DNA from: Cololabis saira
Taxonomy: Eukaryota; Chordata; Actinopteri; Beloniformes; Belonidae
Assembly: GCF_033807715.1 (NCBI RefSeq)
Contig: NC_084596.1
Location: forward strand, 35,922,879 to 35,986,878
DNA: 64,000 bases
Direction of reading: 5' to 3'
The notes beneath the pieces are model-generated. The model was not told the DNA's origin. It saw only the letters and a list, made by a program, of their open reading frames with translations, and did no database searches. A program made the translations under genes and the position numbers. Of the stretch, positions 46,416 through 57,500 are shown in pieces. Position 1 is the stretch's first letter, and each line of letters begins with the position of its first letter.

Positions 46416-46665
46416 ATCATAGAAGTGGAAGTTATCAAAAACCCCTCTGAACGACATGATGCGCTCTTGATTTATCTTTTTTTTTTTTTTTTCATTTTTG
46501 AATGAATGATTTGGACAGAAACCTACCATCAATACTGAATACGATGCATCACCTTACATTTGTTGCAATATGGATTTCTTACTGATAGAATGGTTTGGGT
46601 TTTTTTTTGTAAAGCATTCCCTCTTTGTACTGAGAATTAAATAAAACCCTGTAATGGTGAAAATG
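46416..46665 (+). other. dad1: Probable non-coding 3' UTR exon of dad1
   Basis: A good acceptor (TTTTCCTTACAG) ends at 46415 and AATAAA lies at 46640-46645. A donor-like CTG|GTGTGT lies about 27 bp after the stop (45829). The UTR could instead be one unspliced piece from 45803. Inference; transcript reads would decide. Confidence 0.4.
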
Positions 46666-46899
46666 TGACATGTCTTGAATATTTTCTTCTGAGGGAATGC
46701 ATGTAAAGACTGGATGTGAATCAAAAACGTTCATACTTTTTCTTAGCGAAAGATCTTATCTTTATTGAAAAGGTTAAATGTGCCACCTCATAACAGGTTT
46801 GTCCTTTTAATACCTGCCTTTAAGTCATAATTACAGATAAGAAAGCAAAACAAACTGTCATTTCACATAAACTCGGCTTAAATACAGAAGAAGCACATC

Positions 46900-47256
46900 T
46901 AGGGCTGTGTGATTAATCGATTTTAAATCTAAATCGGATTTATTAATCAAGACGATGTTAAAAAAAGGAAAATCGATTTTCCTCTCGCATCTAGTCTAGT
47001 CATCTTTGCTTGGTCAAGAAGAATGTAAATGTTGTCACTTTACTAAACCCAAGGAGGATTTACAGTACCTTTCAGTTGCACTTCATTCCCAATAGGGAAA
47101 TTTGCTTGCTATTTTTCTTTAAAAATAAAGATAAAATATTTGAGGCAATTTATTCCATTGTCTTTTGTAGTTTTACCAAAAAAATCAAAATCGAAAATCG
47201 GGTATTCGGAGAAAAAAAATCGGGATTTTATTTTTGTCCAAAATCGCCCAGCCCTA
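46900..47256. mobile_element. hAT MITE, 8-bp target duplication
   Basis: The ends TAGGGCTGTGTGATTAATCG and AAATCGCCCAGCCCTA are inverted repeats, flanked by AGCACATC on both sides (46892-46899, 47257-47264). The interior is rich in AATCGATTTT-type words. No transposase. Between dad1 and pigr. Confidence 0.88.
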
Positions 47257-47759
47257 AGCACATCCTTACTGCTTCCATAAGAACCAACCGGTGAAGAAGC
47301 AGCTGTTTATTTTACACAAGGGTTTAGCTACCTGTAGTTTGTTGATGTGGAGCGTTTCTGTTTGTGTTAATGGGGCGTCAAGGAGCAAAGAAACAGCAAC
47401 GATCTTACAGAAGCAGCTGTTGCTGGCTCTAAGAGTTTCCTGGCTCGGATCATCTGGTGATAGTTCACGCTGCCATGACTGGATAAAGTAAACGTTTAAG
47501 CAGAAACATGTTTTATTAACTGCAAAGCGAAGCATTGGGAGTCTTGTTTTACAGTAATCGAGTCACACATGAAATCCTCTGGTGGCCAAGAAAGTCTAGA
47601 ATCGACCGTGGCTTTTTCTTTGATGGCCAAAGCCTGGCTGACATGAATTTATGCAGCCGGATGACGGTCACAAGCCCGTTGGCAAATTTACAACAGAACG
47701 ACTGAAAAATGAAGCACCAATAAAGCTACAATTTTTTTTTTTAAATTATTTTATTAATC

Positions 47760-48225
47760 CAGTGGTTCTCAAATGGGGGTACGCGTACCCCTGGGGGTAC
47801 GCGAGATTTTAAAATATACATATATGTAAAAAGTAGCATCCATGCAAAAATCCTTTAAAAATAAATATTCCATAAATAATTGAGGAAAATATAAGTCTAA
47901 ATTCATAAAATGAATTTTATCTACAGGAGTAGGCTATTCAACTTATTATCCTAAAACCACAGAGTTTCCCCCACACCAGGATGGTTCCACCTAACCTGTC
48001 AAATGCCACTTGGCTTCACCTGTCAATCACTTGGACCCACGATGGAGTCGTGGTTGAAGAGTAGCAGCAATATTTTTATGTTTAATAAATCAGTTACTGA
48101 TGGCACAGTACTCTGTTTTAGGTCTTTTTTTTACAACCAAAAGTGCCTTGCGCTGGTTAGGGGGTACTTGGCTGAAAAAATATTTCACAGGGGGTACATC
48201 ACTGAAAAAAGGTTGAGGACCACTG
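47760..48225. mobile_element. hAT (Charlie-like) MITE, 8-bp target duplication
   Basis: The ends CAGTGGTTCTCAA and TTGAGGACCACTG are inverted with one mismatch and match the classic Charlie-type end. TATTAATC flanks both sides (47752-47759, 48226-48233). A subterminal GGGGGTACGCGTACCCC palindrome lies at 47777-47795. No transposase. Confidence 0.92.
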
Positions 48226-48233
48226 TATTAATC

Positions 48234-48335
48234 AATCAGTCAGTCTTTATTTGTATATAACCATGTTTGACCAAAGTGCTTCACAATTAAAATCACTTAA
48301 AAACAGGAAAAAAATAAATCACAAAACATAGAAAA
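48234..48335 (-). mobile_element. LINE 3' end, antisense stub
   Basis: CAGTCTTTATTTGTATATAACCATG ... AAAGTGCTTCACAATTAAAATC is the minus-strand 3' end typical of fish L2/RTE-type LINEs. Only the last ~100 bp remains. Confidence 0.5.
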
Positions 48336-49640
48336 TAATGATACAATGAAATAACAGAAATGTATATATTTTTTAACGTTTTGTATGCATTCTAGTTTAG
48401 TGTCTGTTAAATAATGTTATTTATTATATGTATTTAATTGTATTTCTGGCTGAAGAGGTAATTTGGGGAAAAAAAGGTATTCAGTACGAATGAATAAATA
48501 ATCAGTGAAGTATACTAGTGTACAGAATATGTGTTGTGTTGAGCTGGTATCAGCAGGTAATCTCTGAAATGTTCAGAGATGTCAGATTCTCACAGCAGAC
48601 CAAGGTCTTGTAGGATTTCTGACTTCACTTGGCAGAAAGTGGAACGCAGCCAAGTGTCTACCTGAGTAAAACTTTGTCATTTATGATGCATCGCTCCTAC
48701 TTCACTATTTATATATAACTGAAGTGAGAGGCATTCACTGTTTGTCCTTCGAACAGTGCTCTTTTATGAGCAAAGTTCTAGCTCTACTTCAAATCATCCA
48801 AGTAATGAATTACATAAAGACTGACAATATTGAAAACAAACATTAGGAGGCATCAGTGCTTTATTTTTGATGACCTTCAGAGAAGAGAACTTATAAATGA
48901 CTCACCAGTAAATGCTTTCAAATGATGGAAGAAAAACCACTTGATCTTTGACCGACTTCATTTAGGAGCAATTCATAAGTCTTCCTTTTAAAAAGATAGT
49001 ATCCCACCAACAATGTGTTGGGGTTTTTTTTCTCGCCCTCTCAATGAATAGAAAGATGAAATAAAAAGCATTTAAGAGGTTAAAACCTTATGTAAATAAT
49101 TGGCTTTGTCATCAGTTTTGTTTTCTTTGCGTGCCATGGCATTGAACTATTAATGTTTTCTTCATTGTGACATGCTTGAGAATCGGAGGGAAAGTTCACA
49201 TCAAATCTGGCACAGATGCAACAGAGACAAACGGGGAAACGGGACGAGTTTCCTTCCTAAGGTTTCGATTCTCATATCGGCCGGAACTTTCAAAATAAAA
49301 CTTTCAGTTCCTCGAATTCCAGGACATAAGTGAGATCATAAAGAGGTTTTTCCGGCAATGACAACAAAATAAAAAGGCACCCTTTGCGGCAGTCTCATAT
49401 TTCCATGTTGTTAACTCAGTTTCTCTACACAAGTCTTATTGATTCGTTATTATATTTATTGGGTGGCACACTTTTATTTTTTTAGTTGTAGGCTACTCAT
49501 TACTCTAACCAGTTTCGGAGTTAAAAACACATTAAAACCAGTTTGTTTACAAAGAGTCATGGAGAAACCGCTAAAAACGTGACTTTAGCAACGCAGTTTA
49601 CTGGATTTTGTTTGCTAAAAGCATCCCGCCGTGAAAAGCT
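48336..49640. other. dad1-pigr spacer, nothing recognised
   Basis: AT-rich sequence without an exon signature on either strand. Confidence 0.45.
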
Positions 49641-49688
49641 AACTGGTGCTGACACGGTTAACATCTGGAACATCTGGATCTAACTTGC

Positions 49689-49700
49689 GGTCACGTGACC
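49689..49700 (+). promoter_or_regulatory. Palindromic E-box GGTCACGTGACC in the pigr promoter
   Basis: A perfect 12-bp palindrome centred on CACGTG, 96 bp upstream of the pigr start codon. It contains GTCACGTGAC, the consensus bound by USF and TFE3/TFEB-type bHLH-Zip factors. An E-box bound by USF is known to be important in the human PIGR promoter. Functional equivalence is inferred. Confidence 0.6.
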
Positions 49701-49795
49701 GCCGGGGAATTCGACACTGCGGAACCTGGAGTCGGTGGACAAACTCTGCTGGGAAGAAAATTGATCTAATCACCCCGAAACCTGAAGCTTGGACC

Positions 49796-51489
49796 ATGAC
49801 ACAACTGTTCATACTCGCCCTGAGCTGGTGGATCCCAGGTATGACAGGACGAAAAGAGTTTGTACATGGAAATGAAGAAAAGAAAAGAAAAACACAGAGA
49901 TGATTTGTGTCAGTGGTGCAGCCTCCTCACATTGTTATTGCATTTTTGGAAAATACTTTTGCTATTATATCACATGCTATTAAAGTCTCGTTTTACTTTA
50001 CTATTTAATAACTTTTTCTAAATTAGTCTTAGTGTAAATAAACTTAAAAGTTGGTTAAAGCTGTCATTTTCTTGCAGGAGGCGGAAGGAATTTGTTGTAG
50101 TTGTTTTGTTTTTCTAAATCTTCCAAGCTGTCTTCCCACTCGCCCTCTGGCAACAATATGTTTGATGTTTATTTTGTCAAGGCTTTGAAATCCTGTGTAT
50201 TGTAGAGGGATAATCTAATAGTGGGATAAGAAGTATAGAAGGGGAAGCCAGAAAAAAAAAAAAAAAAAGGAACCGAGCTGAGTCACAAAGGAAACTTGAA
50301 ATCATAAACTGGCCAAGGCCACTTTCCTCGCTCCTCAAAGCAGTTAAAAAGTATCCACAGGAAATAAGTGTTCTGCTCTGCAGCAACTCTAAAAGTCCAT
50401 CATCTCCTTTTTTATCAGCCTTCCTCTGCGGGGTGACGACGGAGAAGGAGTTTGCAGTCCTGGAGGGTCGCTCTCTCACCATCCCCTGCCACTACGAGCC
50501 CCAGTATGCCACCTACGTGAAGTACTGGTGTCAGGGCCGGACCAGGGAGTTCTGCAGCAGCCTGGCCCGCACCGACGACCCCCGCGTGGTCAACCCGGCC
50601 CAGGACAAAGTGAGCATCTTCGACGACCCCGTCCAGCTGGTGTTCACCGTGACCATGAACAACCTGAAGGAAGGGGACTCGGGCTGGTACATGTGCGGCG
50701 TGGAGATAGGCGGCCTGTGGAGCGCTGATGTTTCCACTTTCACAAACATTAAAGTCATTCACGGTGAGCAGTTATACACTCTCCGCCTGGAATCGCACTC
50801 GATTCAAATGTCAAGAATCGATTCGATTCCGATTATTAATATTCAGAATCGATTATCATGATTCGATTCAATCCGATTCGATATTGATTTGGCTTAGTGT
50901 TGTTTAAAATGTTTTTTGAGCTGTTGCCTGAATTATATGAAATATATAAAATAACTAGTGAAATAATAATTTCACAATAATTATTGTGAAATAACTAAGA
51001 AATAAATAACTCAAACTGGCCTTTCAATATCCATTTAAAGTGCAAAAAAGAAAGAAATTGCAACAGTTCATGCAGTAAACAAATCATTTTAGCGTATCTA
51101 ATTTATTCTGTCACCACGCACACATATTGCCATGAAGCACCTGGCATTTTTCAGAAGTGTCATGACAAACTGTGTGTCCGACTAATAGGATTAAAGTTCA
51201 CCTGGCGAAAATGATGGGGAAAAAAAAAAAAAAATCGATCTTTAGACATAAGAATCGATTTTTAGGAATTAATATGAGAATCGATTTAGAATCGGAAAAT
51301 CTATTTTTTCAACACAGGCCTAAATCGCACATTGAAAGGCAATTAATGATTTGCACTGTGGTTTTTTGTGATCATTTCTGCAGGGATGTCAGTTGTGAAC
51401 AGCAGAATATATGAAGATGAGGGAAGCACCGCCACAGTAGAATGCCACTACAGTGAGAGATACAGGCATTTGATTTTCCTTTTTTATCA

Positions 51490-51529
<40 letters not shown>

Positions 51530-54500
51530 GTGCCAGTGTTATTTATTTGTAAAAAAAAAAAAAAAAAGAAACTGTTAGAAAAAGCACTGATTACTCATCA
51601 CAAAAACCTTAGACACCGCTGGACGGTTAGTGCTCACTCGCTCCCCTGTTCCCCTGCCAACAGAGAGAGTGAGAAGAAGTGGTGCCGGAGTGGAGACTGG
51701 AGATCGTGCCTGTCGACGGGGCCTGACGGGAGCTACGAGGACTCCTCCGTGGCCATCACAGATGACAGAACTAGGGCTTTCACTGTAACCTTAAAGAAGC
51801 TGGAGATGAGAGACACTGGCTGGTACTGGTGCTCTGCAGGGCAGCAGAAGATAACTGTGCACGTGGTGGTCGCACCAAAGCCCACGACAAGTAGGTGGAT
51901 AAAGAACCCTTAAAACTATACATATATATATATATTTTAAATAAAATATTCCCACCTTAATTGGCATCTCCACCTATAAGATACATTAATTTCATTTCAT
52001 TTAAAAACTTTGAAATTTTAGTTTGGTTCCTTCTTTAGGATATTTAACTGGCAAAGAGAAATGTCCTTTTATACACCACAATAAAATTATTGTTATTTTG
52101 ATGGTCGGTTACATAAAAAAAAGAGGGGTTGTGGGTCAGAGTACCAGAAGCAAAGTACAAAATAATTTATTGTGTACAATTTCCTTATTTTTCTGAGCAA
52201 AAATGAATGTCTTTCATACTTTATAACCATAATATGCAGAACATAATTGCTAGCATTGAATTCAGTATAGCAACAAAGAAACAAACAATGGATTCATTGT
52301 TAATTCACAATTCAATGAGTGGTTGAAAAAAACTCTGCAAATGAAAATATTATATATTTATAATTAGCCAAAACCTTGCCAGGTTCAGCATTTTACTCAT
52401 TTTATCAGGTAAAAAACTTTTTTTAATAAGAAAGACATTTTTATCAGGATGCAAAGATATTTTGCAAGATAATAAAATATCATCCAGTATACTTGTATAT
52501 TCTTAGTAAAGACCAATCATAATGGATTACATAATTTATATGGTGCCATCCATCCATCCATCCATCCATCCATCCATCCATCCATCCATCCATCCATCCA
52601 TCCATCCATCCATCCATCCATCCATCCATCCATCCATCCATCCATCCATCCATCCATCCATCCATCCAGTGACTTCCCTATTATAGTAATGGGGGAATAA
52701 AAACTGAAAACAAAACTTAGCTTCTGAAGCCCACCATCTAAATCAGCACTGTTTGTGTCCCTAATGTTGTTTAAGTCCTTGAAGAATTACAATTAATGAG
52801 TTCAAAAGAACTGCACATGAAAAACAGGCACGATGCTGTCATTTTTCCCTCATGAAGAATGATTGTTATGGTGAAGAATGACTGAAATTCTCCTTGAGTT
52901 AATCAGAGCTGGCCTGTCTTCCTTGGTATTGTGCTCACAAGTGTTGAAGTGCTCAAGAACATCAAATTCTGAGGACGTGCGCTCTTATCGATGCGGCCAC
53001 ACATGCTGATTAGTTAGTTAAGTGCATTTGATCGACAGCACCTGACCTCCATTTACTCACTTAACTCCTGCGGAAGCATCCAGGGTAGCCTCCTTGTTCA
53101 CGCACTGCTTCTGAATTTCAGTTCAGTTTTTCACCAGTATTTGACGGCGCAGCATAATCTGTCATGTGTTAATGTCTTCTCAGGTTATTAATAACTTAAT
53201 TATAAGTGCTAATCAAAGCAAACCAGAAACCATAGAAACAAAAGATGCTGTGTTTTATTTTTTTCATTTTTTTTTTTAACAACTGTAGTTGTTTGGCATC
53301 ATATTAAGGTTTAATTAGGGCCCGAGCACTGAAAGTGCGAGGACCCTATTGTATCTGTGATGTTTATTATTATTATTATTATTATTATTATTCTCGCCGT
53401 AAATAAATTGCCTTTTTGGAGGCCTTAAAATGCTCAAAAACTCACCAAATTTTGCACACGCTTCCAGAGTCGCGTAAAATTACGTATTTTATGGGCGACA
53501 GGCATGGGTCCACAAGAATGGGCTCTATAGCGCCACCTATTTTATGTTTTTTGACGAGCCCCACAATATGGTTTGACTTACAGCAATGACCTTTATGTGT
53601 GTATTATATTAGACAAAGAGCTACAAAAAAGTCTTTTGGACCCATGGTCTAAGTTACACAGGAAGTCCGGCATTTTGAACAGAAAATGTCATTTTTCATG
53701 AATTCTGATCATTTCTAGGCCTCGTACTTTAACGAACTCCTCCTAGAGATTTTATCGAATTGGCTCACAACTTGGTTTGTACAATCTAGACACATGGCCG
53801 ACGCTAAATTGCGAAGCTTTTAAGTTTCTGCCAGAGGGCGTGACCGTAGTCATTCGGCGAAGTTTGAGGTCATTTTTAAGCTTCGCCATCAAACATCAAT
53901 TGGCTGTAATTCAGCAATACATGATTTGATGTGGCCGAAAACGTATGTGCATGATTGTAGGTTGAGCCTGAAGACATCTATGGTGGAATATTCAGGATCG
54001 GTTGTAGCGCCACCTGTTGGCACCAGGAATTGTCATGTCTTCTAGTTTGCATCTGTGCTCCAAACGAGATCAGTTTCTTGATCTCAAAGTTGGTGAGATA
54101 ATAGGTAAGGCATTGACGATGACTGACAGAGAAAACTGTAAGTTTGTGTCAAAGGGCGTCGCTGTCAGAGGTTGTCAAATTTCGGTGTCTCGCCATGAAC
54201 ATAAAAGTTGTTGTAACTTAAACATAATTGGTCAGAATGAACCCAAATTCAATACATTTAATCGGGCTTGCATTCTGAACAAGTGGATATGACAATCTTG
54301 GATGAACTCCATAGCGCCACCTTTTGGTCAGGTATACATTTTTCATCAAATTATGTGCTTTAGTTGCTGTTTGGTTTATCCAATCTTAATGTAATTGACA
54401 CATTTGATTGGCAGTAGGTTCCTTGTTGACCGTGTCGCGTATCGTGGTTATTTCTTGAAAGGAATTGGCATTTTTATGTCACTCTGTATTTCTGGAAAAA

Positions 54501-57500
54501 TATGAATTAAAAATCAAAGATTTTGTGTAAGGAAAATCAAATGACAGTTTCAGATAGCTTACAACAGGACTAAAAAATCATACACTGGAACATATTATGT
54601 TCGGAGAACTTTGTCACTCTAAAAATTAAAAAAATGAACTAATAACGTAAAAAGCTATGTCTTTGTCAATAAATGTCATAGACATATGGGACTTCATAAG
54701 TATATTGTTTACTGTATTTTGAAAATGTCCTGTGATTTTGATAATCATTAGACGTGATTTTAAATGAATATTTATGTGTGATCAGACTGTGTCTCAGTCA
54801 GATCCAGCAGTGCTGCTGCAGCTGAGAAGACTGCTGCAGCAGCACTGGGAGGGGAGGGGAGGGGTTGAGCTCCCGCGGGGGGAAGGTGGGGGGATGAGTG
54901 CAGTTTGGAATGCGCGCGCAGCTCTTCGGGGGAGGGGGGGTGGGGCGCGGCCGCCATCTTGGACCGGGCGCCGATCGATGCGGCCGCCATCTTGGACAGG
55001 GCATTATTTGCGTCTTAGTGCATCATTTCTACTGAGCAAGGTTTCTCCCGGACTACAATCATTCATAACTCCCAGACTCTTTACCCGATTTCCACACAGT
55101 TTGGTTTGTACAAACGGCAGAGATGTAGTTATGATACAGGATGCTGTCACACGTTAAAAATACGTACATTTATTCTGAAAGACTTTGTATTATGCTCTTT
55201 TACAAAGACATATGGTTTTTGTATAAATTGTATAAGGAAATAAGTTTGATTGTTTATTTGAATTTATTTTAAGAGGAGAGGGGTGTATTGTTGTATTTAT
55301 ATATATATATATTTATTTATTTATTTAGTTGAGAGTGAGAGTGACCTCATGCAAATATCTGAGATTAATTCCAATATCTGCTCAACAAACCACTTGCTCA
55401 GAAGTTGTTGTCTGTGTTTTGAAATATGTATACACTGTTGACATTGGTTGTCGCTGTCTTGCCTGTCTCACTCACTGTTTTTTTTTTTGTTTGAGTCATT
55501 TTTCTTTCTTTTCTATTATTATCATAGCCTGTAATTCCTGTATATAATCGAATTGAATCAATGTATTTTACAATTAGCTGTGATGTACAATAATTGTCAT
55601 TAAAACCGATAATATTCCTATTTGTTTTAATTGAAATGAGAGAAAAACATTTAATTTTATTAAAATAGAAAAATAATATTTATAGCTTATAGGCTATAAA
55701 AATAATGTTCATTAAAGCAGTATATAAATACCATGTTATAGCTATCTGTTTCTGGTTATTTTCATATAAAAGTACGTTTTTCAATGTTTATAATTATTCA
55801 CAAGTATGCAGTGTTATAACTACATCTCTGACGTTCATAACAAACTAAACTGTTAGAAAATCTTTAAAGGGCGTTTTCTTGTTTTAACATATTTAACTAT
55901 GGAGCCAAATCAGGGCCAAAAGTTTTGCTAATTTGAAAATAAAATTTGAACCTGAAATTTTTTTTTTACAGTTTCAGTTTTATTTTTTTCAGTATCAGAT
56001 CTTTTTTTCAGTTTCAAATCTTTTTATTTCAGTTTCAAATCTTTTTTTCAGTTACAAATCTTTTTTTTTTTCAGTTTCACGTCTTTTTTTTTCAGTTTCA
56101 CATCTTTTTTTTTCAGTTTCACTTCTTTTTTTTCAGTTACAAATTTTTTTTTCAGGTTCAGACTTTTGGCCCGGATCTGGCGTGGGGGGCGTGGCATCAA
56201 CTGAGAGGGGCGTGGCATAATGAGTGACAGCAGAACAGAGAAGGCGGGGGACGTTCTTCAGTCACGTTGCCTTCAGGAAACGTAGGTTGCAGAAGTTATC
56301 AGTAGAAGTATGATTCAACACTGTATATACACCATATTCACGTGATTGGCAGTGGAAAAAACTGATATTAGTGACACATTTCTGTTTAAAAAGCTGTTTT
56401 AGACCGTACTTGGTAGTATGTGGAAGTGGGAAATGTCAAACTTTAAAGTGTGGCTGTTGAACTGTACAGTCTGACATAGTTTATTGCTTTTATACTGCGA
56501 TTGGTGCCAAGTACGGTCTAAAACAGCTTTTTAAATAGAAAGTGTCACTAATATCAGTTTTTTCCACTGCCAATCACGTGAATATGGTGTATATACAGTG
56601 TTGAATCATACTTCTACTGATAACTTCTGCAACCTACGTTTCCTGAAGGCAACATGACTGAGTAACGTCCCCCGCCTTCTCTGTTCTGCTGTCACTCATG
56701 ATGCCACGCCCCTCTCAGTTGATGCCACGCCCCTCTCAGTTGATGCCACGCCCCCCACGCCAGATCCGGGCCAAAAGTCTGAACCTGAAAAAAAAATTTG
56801 TAACTGAAAAAAAAAGAAGTGAAACTGAAAAAAAAAGATGTGAAACTGAAAAAAAAAGACGTGAAACTGAAAAAAAAAGATTTGTAACTGAAAAAAAGAT
56901 TTGAAACTGAAATAAAAAGATTTGAAACTGAAAAAAAGATCTGATACTGAAAAAAATAAAACTGAAACTGTAAAAAAAAAATTTCAGGTTCAAATTTTAT
57001 TTTCAAATTAGCAAAACTTTTGGCCCTGATTTGGCTCCATAGGTCTCCCCTCCGCCTGCCAACACAGAAAAGATGAAATCCCTATACACGAATCCGGCGA
57101 CCGGTTTGTGTGCGCCGCCATCTTGCGGCGGCGCCATTGCTGCGGTGGCAGGTGTCAATCTGCCACCGCAGCGCTGTTATTGTAACCTGGCGCTACAGCA
57201 TCATTATAGCTGGATTGATGATGTTAGACAGTGGCCTTCCATAAATAATGAAGGTATCTTAAATTAATGCTGATGTTAATTTATAAATAATGATTTGTTT
57301 GAGCGATAAGCAGGAAAGAATAGAGGAATAGGGAGATAAGGGAGTGTATGATTAAACACTGTAATATAGCTCTCTCCACCTCCTCTCCTTACGAGGCACG
57401 TCTGCACAATTAAATATTACCTGTTTATGTTTTGTTTAATTTTAGGTATCCAAGAATATTTTATTGATCGCCTGGCATCCGATGACGAAAAAAAACGCAA

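Noticed and set aside
52480..52665. Minus-strand ORF of repeating Met-Asp-Gly-Trp
   Set aside because: Translation of the (CCAT)n microsatellite.
52546..52668. CRISPR-like or regulatory array
   Set aside because: A simple tetranucleotide microsatellite without spacers, in a vertebrate genome.
54017..54292. 91-codon ORF
   Set aside because: Lies within the divergent AGGGCCCGAGCACTG repeat and has no homology that I recognise.
55933..57006. Phe- or Lys-rich ORFs of 68-104 codons around the large palindrome
   Set aside because: Produced by the tandem CAGTTTC/T-run arrays in the foldback arms and mirrored on both arms; not a protein.
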